This document shows, piece by piece, positions 11,706 through 24,000 of a DNA stretch of 64,000 bases. Where the stretch lies: assembly GCF_027887165.1 (NCBI RefSeq), contig NC_077232.1:1312965-1376964 (forward strand). Reading direction: 5' to 3'. This DNA comes from Monodelphis domestica. Its lineage: Eukaryota > Chordata > Mammalia > Didelphimorphia > Didelphidae. Position 1 is the first letter of the stretch, and every line of letters begins with the position of its first letter. Below the pieces are notes generated by a model. The model saw nothing but the letters and a program-made list of their open reading frames with translations, had not been told where the DNA came from and searched no databases. The position numbers were made by a program, and so were the translations under genes.

Positions 11706-12244
11706 TTAGGTGAACTCAGGCTCCCAAGTTACTTGACCGGCTCCGCTCTGCCCTGCTTCGGGAGCTTCTGCCCGGGAGCAGGCACGGCACTGGAGCCTGT
11801 TCTTCCCATATCCCGGTCCGTGCTGCGCTCTCATGCACGAGTCATGGACCCACGCCTGGCACTTGTCACAGTGGATCTGTGGAGTACAAACACACGGGAG
11901 CCGCAGGTCAGCAGGACTCTTCTTCATCTCTTCCCCTGATCAGCCGAGGGACATCCGGCCCTGCCCGGGGCCCTTCCCCGAAGAAGGCTGGAGATTGAGC
12001 AGATAGGAAGTAACCCAAGGGCCAAGCTTCCACCAGGGAAGGATCTCCTCACCACAGCAAACACGTCACTGTCCCCCTCATCAGGAAGCCGATGACAATA
12101 GAAACACGTGTCTTTGCTTCTGGCCCTCACATTCTCCCCATCCGGGGGGGCCTCTGGGGGACAGGGAGGTGGCGGCCAGTTGGCTGCAGCAGCAGAGGAG
12201 GCCTCTTGCAACTCCCGGATCTCCAGGCTATTCAAGTCATCCTC
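11706..12244 (-). other. gene A PHD finger, split over the last two exons
   Basis: The first ligand pair is in CFYC on exon 12244-12053; the rest (CDKC, WVHDSC, CRAC) is on exon 11876-11706. Spacing follows C-x2-C-x(17)-C-x2-C-x4-H-x2-C-x(n)-C-x2-C, the C4HC3 pattern of PHD fingers, including the Trp two residues before the His. A longer tail of about 22 residues follows, ending WEPEFT. PHD fingers commonly read histone H3 tails; whether this one does is not visible. Confidence 0.8.
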
Positions 12245-15200
12245 CTAGAGATGGAGAAGTAAAGAAATGGGGCAAGCAGGACGGATCCCTCCCAAGGCAC
12301 GCCCCAGCCGCGGTGCCCACGTCCCCCAGCCTTCTTTGGGGGCCCGGCTCGTCCTACCAAGAGTCCCTTAGCCATGGCTCTGCAGCCTGAACTCCCCAGC
12401 CCATCCTACAAGTGTCCAAGGCGACTCCTTTCTGGGGGAGGACCACCTCCTTCCAGCCTCCAGCCACATACCCAGTCTGGCCCCCCATCCTAGGGCAGCC
12501 TCCTCCCTCCCTGGGCCACCTGCAGTGGCTGGTTCCACACTCTCCCTTCTCTCAGCCACTCTCCATATCGCGGCCAAGGCAGACGCTCCCTGTGCTGCCC
12601 ATCGGGCGGCCCCTTCCCCACTCCTGAGATCCGGCTGGCCTGACTTCCATGGCTTTCCCGAGATGGCCATCTCCTCTGACAGCTCTGCCGCAGCCCAGGC
12701 TTCCCTCAGGCCCGGAGCACAGCCCCCCCTTATCTCTGGGAATCCCCCATTTCCTTCAGGGTCTCTTCTACCTGGAGTCCTCCCAATGACAAGTTCTTCA
12801 AGGCTTCCCTTTGCCCGGGCTCAGGGCTCTCACCGGGGCTGCTTCAGTTGGCCTTTCGGCCTCCTTAGCGGCAGCCCTTGGATGGGAGGGGGCTCCGGAG
12901 GGCCCAATCCCTCCTGGGACGGTGCTCAGCAGTAAAGCTTTAGAGCCACGATTCGAACCCTTCCCTCAGACCCTCTCCTAGGACAATCTGTGCCCAGCCC
13001 TGAATCTTCTCTCCTCCAGACTAAACATCCACTTCATAGCCTCAACTCTTCCCCATCCTGCCAGCTCCTGGCCTTCCTGATGCACAGCTACACCCCTTCC
13101 CCCTGGTCTGGTCTGCTGAGCAGAGGCGGATGGAGCTATCCATCCTCCTGGTCCTGAAGGGTCGGCCATGCTTTTTCTGCTCTTGGTGCTGTTCAGCCGG
13201 GCCTGATGCTTTGGGACCCCACTGGGGCTTTTCTCGGCCGAGGTCCCGGAGGGGTTGGCCATGTCCAATTCCAGCCAGATGAGGAAACTGAGGCAAACAG
13301 GGGAAGGTGACTTGTTCAGGGTCACCGAGCTAGTAAGAGTCCGAGGCCAGATTTCAGTTCAGAAAGATGAGTCTCCCCAGCTCCAGGGCCGGCCTGTTCC
13401 TTCCACTAATGTCTAGGCAAATGGGGCTTTTCTTTCTACACCCCCCCAGTCTCTTAGTCAATCACTTGTCAAGGCCTGCTGTGAGCTGAGTCTTAGCACA
13501 GGCTTCCCAGTATTCCCCTTGTCATTGCTGGCCTTCACTGAGCAGCTGAGCTGAGGCTGAGCCCACAACACGTTCTCTTCTAGACATGCCAACCCAGAGC
13601 TCCCCAGGAGAGAAGCTAGTGCAAAGGAGGCTGGGAGGGGAGGCCGGGCCAGCCAAGGCACTTACGTAGCAGCAGGGATATCTGTTCTGGAGGAAGAAAA
13701 CCTTGTGTAAGTGCTGGTCCCAGTCGGTCGGGTTTGCTGTCACCACCAAGGTAAGAACCCTGCCAATGAAAGGGGGAGGGTGGGATGGGTGGACAGACGG
13801 ACGGACGGACCCCCAGACAGAGCTTGTCTAGAGCTGCACCTCCTTAATTTGATCTGAGGGCCTTTTATTAAAAAAAGAATTTTACTCTTCACCCTGTTGT
13901 AGCATCAATACTGGGTATTGGCTCCAAGGCAGAAAATGGTCAGGGCATGGGGTCAAATGACTTGGTCAGGGTCACCCAGCTGGAAGGGTCTGAGGCCAGA
14001 TTGGAACCCAGGACCTCCCATCTCTGGGCCCAGCTCTCCATCCACTGAGGCACACCGCTGTCCCCTTTGATCTGAGCCACTCTGCCCAAGGAGGGCACCC
14101 ACGAAGTCGGCGGCACCCCTCCCTGGGGAGAAGATGGATGGGCTCACCTTCGCACGAAGGTCTTGGAGTCCTCGAGGCGCCAGTCTATCTGAGGGTCATA
14201 GGCCACCACCAGGTTCCTGGGAATTTTCAGAGCCATTTTCAGAATTGTGTTCAGCTGAGAAGAATTTCAGAGTTAAAACAGAGGCTCCACAGCACAATCT
14301 GCTGACTGACCAGACCACCAAGGAAGTCAGGGGTCCAGGCATCAGCCGTGGGGACCCCAGGCCAGTCCCTGTTTCCCTCCCTCCTTCCCAGGATCAAAGG
14401 TGACACTGTCTGAAGCACTTAACACAGCGAGAGCCTGGCACGTCGTTTAGTCATGCCCAACACTGCGTGACCCCCGCTGGCAGAAATCCTGGAGCCGTTT
14501 GCCATTTCCTTCTCCAGCTCATTTACAGATGAGGAGACAGAAGCAAACAAAGTTAAGTGACCTGCCCAGGAGCACACTTGGCTAGGAAGTGCCAGAGGCC
14601 AGATTTAAACCCAGATCCTCTGACTCCAGATGTGGTGCTCTAGCCATTGAGCCACCGAACTACCCCTACCACACACCTTAAATTCCAGCCAAACCAGCAA
14701 GCCTGTTCTTGGCCCAGGATGTTCTCCTTCCTCAGCTTCTGAAAGCCCTTGACTTCCTCCCTTCTAGGGGCCACCCCCGATTTCTTCCACTTGTTCCTCT
14801 CCCCCCCTTGCCTTTCTGGTTCTCTTGTGTGTAGGCTTGTCCACAGGCATGCTGGCTGCCCAGGCCCATGTCCCATGGGGGGCTTCTTGTCTGCGACCCC
14901 ATTTCTCAGTCCCAGAAACCTCCTAAGGGCAGTTCTCCTTTGCCTCTCCTTGAACCTTGTTCCCAGCCCTCCAAGGCCCCAGTCGTTGTCATCTCAGAGG
15001 CTGATGGGCATCACCCTACCTTGCAGATGAAGCCATGCAGCTGAGTAGTGATGATCCCTTCGGGTAAGCCGAATCTGATCACCAGCTCGAGGATGTGCCT
15101 GGCGGTCTCGGCGATGGAGCAGGTTTGCATGGGTGCCGCGTGCACCCATTTGGTGAAGTAGTCAAAAGCCACAAAGACAAACCGGTATCCCCCAGCGGTC

Positions 15201-18200
15201 TGCTTCAAAGGCCCGAACAGCTGGAGGCTGGCGAAGCTGAAGAGCCCTCTGTCCTACAGAAGAGAAGGCCGTGGGGAGGACACTGGGTCCACTGCCTGGC
15301 CAGGTGCTCCCATCTCATTAGGCCCAAGGTAGGAGGCAGGAAACCTGGATGCCAGGAATGACTTCTATAAAAGAGTCTATACCCACAAGGTGTGTGTGTG
15401 TGGGGGGCGCCCAACTCTGGCCCCTCATTCACCAGAACTGGTCAAGAAGAGGGAGGAAGCACATCTGGCTCCCTAGGGGAAAGGGAAGGAAGGAGGAGAA
15501 ACACTAGGGTGTTCCAGGAGAGCAGGGCGCGTGTCCTGGTAGCAAAGAACTGAAAGGAAGGCGCTTCTCATCTGTTGGAGAATGGCAATGGTGGACCAGA
15601 ATATAGCACAGAGGCAGATGTTTTCAAAGAAGCCTGGAAGATCCGTATGGACGGATACAAAGGGAAGGGAACAGAACCAGAAGCACTCCTGCAGCAAGAC
15701 CCCCAATTCTGAAGGACTCATGCTAAAACAAGCTCCCTGCCCAAGGACGGCAAGCTGACTCATTGCAGATGCAGGCAGAGACTGGCGGGCATTCGCCCTC
15801 GGACCCCACGTTTGCCACAAGGGCCCGTTTTCTTTCTTTCTCACAGAGGGCAGAGGGAAAAGGAGGTGGCAGGGAGGCATGCTGGGATTTGGCTTGTTGA
15901 CTGAAATGGAGAAAGCCTGGTGTAGGGTCTGTCTGCTTTCCTGAGTCTCAGCAACAACAGAAATCATTCCCTGCCCTCCTCCCCAGCACAGTAGCAGCTA
16001 CCGGACACAGAACAGTACCTGGAACTGGGGGGACTTCATCTGAGGGGCCTTGTGCCGAAGGGCTCCAAAGAATCTGCTGTCCTTAAAATAGGAGCAAAAG
16101 CATCAAGTGACCCAAGCGTGCCTAAGAAAGGAATGGGCAGCTATCTGCCTCCAGGTCCTCCTCGGCTTTGTCCCCTCCCTGTCCCATGTCCCCCAACTTC
16201 CCGCTAGGCTGAGGGAATCTTTTCTGTCTCCCACCTGGGGCCCACAAGGAAGGATCTTGGGAGGCCTTAGGCTCCTTTTTATCCTGCCACCCGCTGAGAG
16301 CACTTACCAGGGCCACCTGGGCTGCCATCCTTATCCACTTGTCCTGGCATTTGGTACATTTCTGGATCTGGGGGTAATGAGAGCACAAAGCTTTCTGTCA
16401 TACCAGAAGAAGGAAGGGGGCTGTCCCCAGCCAATGACTAAGAAAGCATCTCTAGGAGACAAACAAGGGGCTTGCCCACAGTGACCATGCCTAGCATAGA
16501 CATGAACTTTCCATTTTAAGAGATGGGCAGACTAAGGTTCTAGAACTTCAATGACTCACCCAAGGCCACATAACCAGGAAGGGTCAGATTCAAACTGTAG
16601 GTCCCAGGCCAAATGGTTCTTCTCTGCACAGGCTGCTTCCCCTCTCTTCCATCCCCATCCCAGTAAAGCTCTGCTCAAAGAGCTCTCTGCACACAGAAGG
16701 ATCTGTTTGCTAAGTCTCCCTAACCAACTTTAATCCTGGGGAAAAGTTAAGCTGGATAAAATTCCCAGAGGGAGGGGAGATGCTCCAAAGGTGAGCCTTC
16801 TTAGGTACCCATGAGCTTATGGCTTTGGTGAGGGTAGACCCAACTCTGGCTTCCCAATCACCCAGGTAACCTTGGGTCACACCTGATGTCTCTGAACCTT
16901 GAGCATCCTCACAGATCTCTATCTGGTTTTATAGTCTATAAAGTGCTCTGACCACTAAGGTTTAAATAGCTGCCCTTAGCTATGAATGGATCCAACCATT
17001 CTGGAGGGCAATTTGGAACTATGTCCAAAGGGCACCAAAAGACTGCTGTAAACCTGATTGAACATTTATTGTAACTGTACACATTTATGCCAAAAGGGAC
17101 TGCCCCTAATTTGGCTTTCTGTCAATGCGCCTAGCAAACATTGGTTTTGCTTTCTTTTCTTTTCTATTTCCTCTCTCACTATTCTAATTTCTCTTAGAAA
17201 ATTGAATATTGTGTATATCTTTAGTTAGAAGTGAATTTAGAACTACAAAATGATTATGTTAAATGATCAATGGGAAGACTAGTCTCCCAATGATCATCAG
17301 GGGGGGATTGTAAACCTCAAAATTCCTTAGACTTATAAATGTTGGAAATTTCACCATTGGGATATTTCATACTTGGAAAATTTCTTACTGATAGTCTATT
17401 GGAATGGGAACCCCATTGGCATGGGAGGTTCCTTCTCTTCCCTTCTTAAGATTACTTTAGGACAGAAACCTTTTGCTGAACAATGGAAAGGACTTGGACC
17501 TATGCTTAAGCATAGAACAGGAATTTCTTTGAGTCATGATTGATTTTAGAATTGATACAATGGAGATACTTGGAATCAATCTCCACCCTATTCAGTCCTA
17601 ACAGGATTGAGTAAGGGCTGCAGCCTAGATCAAAATTTAATTATTCCAATCTCTACCCTACTCAGGTTAACAGGATTTAGAAAGGGCTGTAGCAAAGGAG
17701 CAAAGATTTAATCATTTGAAAATATGACCTTCAACAGACATTGCCTGCCCTTAGATCCAGCCATACCACTGCTGGGTTTGTACCCCCAAAGAGATAATAA
17801 GGAAAAAGACTTGTACAAGAACATTCATAGCTGTGCTCTTTGCAGTGGCCAAAAATTGGAAAATGGGGGGTAATCCCTCCATTGGGGAATGGCTGAACAC
17901 ATTGTGGTATATGTTGGTGATGGAATACTATTGTGCTGGATGGAATGATGAACTGGAGGGACTCCATGTGAACTGGGCCGACCTCCAGGAAGTGATGCAG
18001 AGCAAAAGGAGCAGAAACAGAACATAGGGTGTTGTCTTAATAATTGCTCCTACCCATTTCCTGGCATCGATGGACACTCTGGGCCAGTAGTATTTCTTGG
18101 TGAGGTTGTCACAGGTGGTGTGTAGGCTATAGTGCCTATTTTCAACAACATGGGCCTCCCAAAAGGCCCTTATCTTCTCTTTCACAGTGAAGAGACATTT

Positions 18201-20805
18201 CTGTTTTCGATGTTTGCTTTGGCGGTAAAGGACTTCATCTGGGGGGAGAAAAAGAAACAGGGACCTGTGATATGGCACCATTCTGTCCTTCCACCCTCTA
18301 CATCCTTCCTCTTTCCTCTATGCTTTGCCACCTAGCAAATATGGCACCTAGCTGGGCCACTGGTCAGTCTGCTATGATTCTCAGTCCATCTCCCCACCCT
18401 GCTTTCAGGCTGTCTTTGGTTCTCTGGTCTTCTTTGCCTTCTTTGAGAACCATTAATGAGGCCCTGCAGGGTCAGACATTATCTCCATTCAATCAAAACA
18501 CTGTGGAAAAAGTCAATATAATAGATTGAAAGGAATTGAGGAGTGGCAGAACCCCATGACAGGATGGGGTGAAGGCCAAGACAGGAAAGGTCTATTGCAC
18601 TGGGAGGCGAGCAGGGGGTAGACCAGCAGGCCAGGGTAGGCCCTTCCTTGGCAAAGCAGCTCAAGCCTTGAAGGGGGCTGAATGGATGTCAATGGCTTCC
18701 AGAGCTCTGAGGCCACCCCCATGGACAGCAAGAGTCAGGCAACTGCTCAGATTATTATTAGTTCCCCTTGCTGTTGACTCCGTTGCATAGCCCATACACA
18801 GATGTGTTTCAGGGAGGAGCATCATTGCTCCCCAGGGGAGAGGGCCCAAGCTGTGGAGACAGCAGTGCTTGGGTCAGGCCCCCTTCCCCACAGGAGCAGA
18901 GCCCAATGGTAACTACCGGTTTTTAAAGTTAGAAAGGCTGGGGAATGAGCAAAGGACCCAACAAAAAGCATCTCAACATGCAAAGTTCATTGGATGACAG
19001 GGAAGACCACGATCCAAACTCAGCAGACAACAAAGGCAGTGCTGTTGCATTCAAATGGGTATTCCTGGAGACCCCAAAAGATCTTAAAAATGAACTAAGA
19101 GAGTTAGAAGATTGGGGAAAAGAAGTGACAGCGAGGCAGAAGAACCTGGAAAAGTCAGGGCTGGGCAAGAGAGCAGAGTGAGGATTGGAGAAAGTCTTTA
19201 AAGAGCAGAAAGGCCCCTAAAAAGGAGGCACAAAAGCTCACAGAAGAAAAGAATCCCTTAAATAAGAATAGAGCAAGTGGGAGAACAAAGGCACAGAAGG
19301 GAGGGGCAAAATCTCCACCAGATTGCTGAAAAGGGAGGGAGGGAGAATTCTGGGCTCAAAAAAAGAATGTTAAAGGTGGGGCTTGTTTTTTTTCCTTCAA
19401 GTAATAGGGGAAAACCACATTCCTGAGTGGTGGGCCCTGGCGTGGCAAAGAAGCCATCCCTGCCCTCAGGGTGCTGCCAATTGAGGTAGGAACAGGATGA
19501 GGCAAAATAGCAGAGGCTGAGGAAAAGGAGGGCACAGGACACAGGACACAGGACAAGGCTGGGGGCAGGGAGGTCCTTGGAGGGGGTGACTGTCTCATAA
19601 AGCAGTGGGGAAAGGCATTCCAGGAAGCCACTGGAGTGGCCACCAGTGTGCTGGGTGGAAGACTGGGGATGGCTGACCTGAGATGATCTCTTTCTTCCTC
19701 CATTGATGGGGATTTGAGCTTCCTGGAGCCAAGAGGGTGAGCAAAGGAAGGCTCAGAGCTTGCCCAAACCTGCCTCCAGAGGACCCCCCCCCCCCATCTT
19801 CCCTGGTAAAAGATGCCACAAGGGGAGAAGCAGGAGAGAAGAGGGCTGGACCGAGCTTTGGGGGACGACCACAGTTAAGACTCTGGAAGAACAGTCAGGG
19901 AAACTGAGTCAGTGAGGAGCAGGATAAAGGTGGCACAACAGCTTTGAAGGGAGGAAAGGCCATCAGGCCTGATGATGGGGATAGCTGGAGGCTCTGGACA
20001 GAGCAGCTTCAGTGTGTTTGGAGTGGGGGGCCGGCTGGCGCACTTGCTCCCTGGAGCCTGGAGAAAGGCCACCTCCCTAACGCCGTCTGTGCTCCCCCAT
20101 CTCGTCCTGGGGATGGTCCTTCACCCCCTCCGTCACCTCCTCCTGGAGGTCCTCAGGCCCCGATCCACCTGGTGCACCCTCCCCCCCCCCCCACGCCCCG
20201 TCCCGCCCGATTAGGGCACAGGGCCGCTGGCTCTGACTATCCCAGATTCGGCTCCATTAAAGGCAAAGAGGAAGCAGAGGCTGCCCGCGGGCACTTTCCT
20301 CCGGGCCCTGCCTTGGACTGGGATGGGAGCCGAGAATCCCGGGAGCAGAAACGGGGCGAAGGACTGGAAGAGACCTAGGGGGAGGCCGGCCGGCGCCCTG
20401 GGGCTCCGTCTGGGCTGGGATGTAGCTCCCGAGGCTGCCTCTCCAGCCAGTCTCCTCGCACACTGGCCTCGGGCAGCTTCCTCCAGGAGGCCTTCCTGGA
20501 TGCAAAGCACGCTGGCATTTACCTGTTAAGCCCAGACATCTCCCCCCAGGAGCGCCCCAAGAGCTCCAGGCTTTGGCTCAGGGGCCCCGCCTGCCTCGGT
20601 CCCTCACGGAATACCGACCTTCCAGGAAAAAAGGCGCCTGGGTGGAGTCCGACCTTCTCGGGGTCTTGGGTGGAGGCCCAGCCTGCTGGGGCGGGTCGCT
20701 TCCGTCTCCCGGCTCGGGGCAATCGGGACGCGGGGGCCCTGGGGCCTGGGGGGGCGTTTCAGCAGCCGCCGCGGCCGGCAGATAGACGTGCTGGACTCGA
20801 GCCAT
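11706..20805 (-). CDS. gene A: domesticated integrase-PHD protein (GIN-like), 430 aa
   Basis: Nine exons with AG/GT borders and matching phases: 20805-20619, 18238-18054, 16367-16308, 16081-16019, 15253-15020, 14254-14148, 13759-13666, 12244-12053, 11876-11706. They total 1,293 nt with no internal stop. Order: Pro/Ala-rich N-terminus (residues 1-62), HHCC zinc domain (63-144), short linker (145-165), integrase-like core (166-310), spacer (311-355) and PHD finger (about 358-408). Exon lengths and phases match genes B and C, so the model supports itself. Unlike C, the first exon is one piece and the linker exon is only 21 codons. The fold is that of GIN1/Ty3-type integrases, but the first two catalytic aspartate positions are not acidic, so strand transfer is unlikely; binding to DNA or chromatin is my inference. 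A is the most divergent of the three and lies head to head with B. Confidence 0.82.
13278..13420 (-). mobile_element. MIR/CORE-SINE relic
   Basis: GATGAGGAAACTGAGGCAAA followed by CAGGGTCACCGAGCTAGTAA is the reverse of the MIR core and tail. It lies in an intron of gene A. Confidence 0.7.
13868..14066 (-). mobile_element. SINE1_MD-like element, antisense
   Basis: The reverse complement reads head to tail as the opossum SINE: ATCCACTGAGGC complement, GGTCAGGGTCACCCAGCT, and GGTATTGGCTCCAAGGCAGA at the tail side. It is intronic in gene A. Confidence 0.85.
14440..14668 (-). mobile_element. MAR1-type CORE-SINE, antisense
   Basis: CGTCGTTTAGTCATGCCCAA, GTTTGCCATTTCCTTCTCCA, GATGAGGAGACAGAAGC and the tRNA-like head CTAGCCATTGAGCCACC (reverse) follow the order of the widespread marsupial CORE-SINE. 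Confidence 0.75.
15480..15760 (+). mobile_element. short L1 3' fragment
   Basis: Text such as TAGCAAAGAACTGAAAGGAA, TGTTGGAGAATGGCAATGG and CAGAACCAGAAGCACT parallels the L1 3' region seen at 10.3-11.3 kb. It is intronic in gene A. Confidence 0.45.
16975..18028 (+). mobile_element. L1 3' end, split by an ERV fossil
   Basis: Left part, 16975 to about 17051: AATGGATCCAACCATTCTGG, GGGCAATTTGGAACTATG. Right part, 17738-18028: GCCTGCCCTTAGATCCAGCC, GTGGCCAAAAATTGGAAAAT, GGAATACTATTGTGCTGG, CCAGGAAGTGATGCAGAGCA. Together they make a continuous L1 3' UTR. It ends about 25 bases from the splice donor of the gene A exon at 18054. Confidence 0.8.
17052..17738 (+). mobile_element. ERV fossil: 3' internal end and partial LTR, inside an L1
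   Basis: From about 17308 to 17738 the sequence is nearly identical to the first 430 bases of the solo LTR at 37707-38661. Before it lies a 3' internal segment shared with 8455-8540, ending in a purine run directly before the TGTAAACC start. The copy is incomplete and broken, carries no usable gene, and is younger than the L1 it sits in. Confidence 0.7.
18920..19290 (+). mobile_element. possible L1 5' fragment (ORF1 start)
   Basis: A frame opening MSKGPNKKHLNMQSSLDD and continuing with ELRELEDWGKEV, a Glu/Lys-rich coiled-coil-like stretch, resembles the start of marsupial L1 ORF1. It lies in the first intron of gene A. Confidence 0.45.
20619..20805 (-). other. gene A first exon and start choice
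   Basis: The ATG at 20805 (MARVQHVYLP) opens 62 codons ending APFFLE and a GTCGGT donor. The ending matches NFFLE in gene C and KFFLE in gene B at the same phase, which fixes the donor and frame. In C the same segment is two exons, so either A lost an intron or C gained one. The Pro/Ala/Asp-rich middle has no counterpart in C. Confidence 0.65.
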
Positions 20806-21000
20806 GGCCAGCCTGCAGGTTCTCAGAGGTCCGACTGAGGCCTTACCTCGTCCGGGAGCCCCACGCCCCTCCCCCAGCTCCTCCTCCCAGAATCCGAGAG
20901 TTCTTCCCCGACGAGGATTTACATTTTTAAAGCCGACCCTGGGGTTGCTCCGGGCCCCACGCCCCTGGGGAAGGTTCCCCCAAACCCAGGCCCCGCCTTC
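20806..21000 (-). promoter_or_regulatory. probable promoter of gene A
   Basis: G+C-rich sequence immediately upstream of the gene A start. A TATA-like minus-strand TTTAAAAATG lies near 20930-20921. No other start site is apparent between here and gene B. Confidence 0.4.
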
Positions 21001-24000
21001 TCCGGGGTCAGTCTGGTCCCCGGCCTTGGCCCTGGGATTGGGCGGGCAGGAAGTGTCCCGCTGTAACAGAGAGGGGAAACTGAGGCTCAGTAGCCGTGGG
21101 ACTAGCCTGTGGCCCCAGCAACGACGTGTTAGGGGTAGAATTGAAATTGAGGCTGCGGGTCATCCTTCCTGAACTTCGAAAATAAACTCCTAAAGGGCAT
21201 TCATTCATTCCTTCGTTCATTCATGCATTCTTCTCTGCCCTTCTCTTAGTCTCTCTCGGTGAGTCTGTCTGGTGCTTGGGAATCAAACTGCAGACATCTA
21301 GAAAGCACCTACTATGTGCCAAGCACGGGGCCCCGGGGAGAAAGAGACCCCCAAAGCCCCCACCTTTGAGGAGCTGTCCAGGAATCGCCTGGGGCCAGGT
21401 AGTCTGGGGGAGGGGAATCCCCAGGAAAGGCCTCCCGAAGAAGGTCGCTTTTTGGAGCCAAAGATGAGTAGCGGAGTAGGGAAGGCATTCCTGGTGTGGG
21501 GGACAGCCGGGGCAAAGGCTCGGATACCAAAGACGGGGCTGGATGGGCTGGAGGAAAGGACCGGGCAGGTTCCGAAGGGGCTCCAACTTTAAGTTGAGGG
21601 TTCCCCCAGCATCCATCCCGCCCGGTCTGGGACTGGGGAGGATGGATGTGTAGGAGGAGGTTCCTCCTACTTTGCACTCGACCCCTGCGGGATACTAGTT
21701 GGTTTGCCATTTCCAGCTCGTTTTAAGGATGAGGAAACTGAGGCAAGCGGGATGGAGCGACCTGGCCAGCCAGGCAATATCTGCGGTCCGATTAGACTCC
21801 CCAAACTGGCGGCTCTGACCATTGAGCCACCCCGACCAGGTTCAAGGAAATCTGAGGTTTTAAACTCTCCTCGGTGCTATTTTCAGCCCACCTTTGGCCG
21901 CCGGAGGAGAGGGGGAGGGTCTCCGGGCTGCCCCCAGCTTTTCACTAATTACTGTTTTCTCGCTGGAATTTCCCTTCCTGCAGGGGGTGGGGGAGGGGCG
22001 TCGCGATTGCTTTAAGGAGGAGGGAAAAGAAGTTCCCGAAAGGCGAAGAGCCTTCCTTCGCCCTTATCTCCGCGTAGAGATCCGGGAGGGGCCGTCTGGG
22101 GAGGGAAGCCGAACTCCGGCGGCCAAGTTCTCCGAGCTAGAGACCAGAAACCACCGGGACTGGGGCGGGTGCCCCCGGGAGGGCGCCCGAGGGGCGGATT
22201 CCCCGAGGGACTTGGGCGCCCGCCCAGCTGAGACTTGCCTGAGGAAAGAATTCTGGGCGAGGCTGTTTCCCCCCTCCCTTATCTGGACTCTCCGGACCCC
22301 CCCACCCCCAGCTGACTTCCATAACCTCGGCGGGTGGGCCCGGGGATTGGGAGAAAAAGGAGGGGGGAGGAGGAGGAGGAAGCGTTAGTCTGGGTGGGGG
22401 CCTCCTCTTTCCCTCCCAGCCCGGAGGCTGTGCCGGCGTCCCCACAGGGTTATTCCTGGGCTTGGGCCCAAGAATCCCGGGGAGACCCCCCCCCCCCCAC
22501 GCGCCTCCCGGCTCTACCCGGAGATCTCTGACTGCGGTTTTCTGGGAAAAGGGCAGCTGGAGTTGCTGGCCATTTCCTCGACAGATGAGGAAACTGAGGC
22601 AACTGGGGTGGAGTGCCTGGGGCAGAGTCGAGGTCACATTTGAATTCCTGAAGATGATTCTTCCTGATTCCAAGGCCAGCCGGCTGCTGCACATCTTAGA
22701 ATTCCTTGTTTCCTTCCACGATGAAGCTCCCTTCCCCAGCAGCCTGTGCCCATCCCCTCTCCTGGGAGACAATTGAGGCAGCCAGGTAGGGCAGTGGTTA
22801 GAGCTCGGGCCTCGAAGTCGGGAGGGTCTGAGTTCAAATCGAGCCTCCGAGACTTCCTAAAGTCAAGCAGAGAGGCACGGAGGTATCAGCCTCGCTCTCT
22901 CTTCGGTGGCTGCCCGAGCTTGGAGTCCTCCCCCGGGTCGGCCTGGGCTGTTGGAACTAGTGGTCGTCATTCACCCGATCCGCAACCGGGGGGCGGGGGG
23001 GGAAGGGGAAGAGTCCCTGAAGTGCTTGGGGTGCACCGCCAGCCCATGGACAGCTTGGACACGGGCCCCGGGGAGCGCTAGATAAACCGAGGTTACCTGG
23101 GAGTCGTTTGGAGCCCGCTGGCTCCAATCTAGAGTCCCACTTTGGCTCCCTCCTCCCCAGAGGGATGCGGGAGGAGGGTGGGGGTGGGGCGGGGCAGAAA
23201 ACGGGCTCCTCCTGCCCCGAAGGAGTTTCCATTCTGGGGCTGGGAAAGGCCCCACCTTCGGGGGAATGGGAGGAGGAGTCGGGGCTTTGTCTGGGACTTC
23301 TTTCGGAGGCGCCGGGATACACTCCTGTCTCTGGGGTCAAAGAAAGGAAGAAGGAATAAGCCTTGTGAAGGGGCCTCCTTTGGCCAGGGATTGTGCCAAG
23401 GACTTCAGTGCAAACATCTCATTGGATCGGCACAGAAAGGAGAGGTAAGTGCTATGATTAGGGGCACTTTACGGATGGGGAAACTGAGGCAAACAGGACT
23501 TTTTTTTTCTCTTTTTTAGTGACTTGGTCACACAGCTAGTTGGACTTGAACTCATGTCTTCCTGACTCCAGATCCAGCTTTCCCTCTGCTGAGCCAGCAG
23601 CTTTCTGTTGGAGTAGGTAACTCCCAGGGGAGAAAAGTCCCTCCACTACTACTGGTTGGTGTCTTTGTACATTGTAGACCTCCTTCCCTACAACCCTGAT
23701 GAATCCAATGGCTTATCCAGCACGCCACAGGCCATTTCTGTCAGCTCTGTCTACTAGTGCCCTACCTGAGAGGAAGATTTGTGTTCAAATCCTACTTCTG
23801 AGCCCTTTTGTGTGACCTGAGGCCAGAGAGGTCACTTCTCTCCCATGAGCTTAAGCATCCACCTACCCAGCTGGGTCCCCCCTCCTGAGCTGTGGCCTGA
23901 GCTCTCCAGGGGTGTCACAAAGAAGAAAGCAAGCTGCCTCAGTAGACCTTCTTTGGATCCAATGAGCCACCTCAGGTGACCATCCATCAGCTTCTGTGGG

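Larger units (their letters stand above)
13666..15253 (-). other. gene A integrase-like (rve) core, three exons
   Basis: Exons 15253-15020 (78 codons), 14254-14148 (107 nt) and 13759-13666 (94 nt) give the complete RNase H-like core: SLQLFGP strand, RFVFVAFDYFTKW, a helix ending RFGLPEGI, then VVAYDPQ and a closing DWDQHLHKVFFLQNR motif. These match the D-GP, DxFTKW, YHPQ and W-x(2-3)-L-x4-F positions of Ty3/GIN integrases. The 35-residue spacing between the second and third catalytic positions is kept. Confidence 0.8.
16308..18238 (-). other. gene A HHCC (H2C2) zinc-binding domain, two exons
   Basis: Exon 18238-18054 carries the paired histidines (EAHV and NRHYSLH) and the YYWPRV strand; exon 16367-16308 supplies the cysteine pair CTKC. 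This is the N-terminal zinc domain that precedes the core in Ty3-like and GIN integrases. The 185-nt exon has the same length as in gene C. All four ligands are present. Confidence 0.8.
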
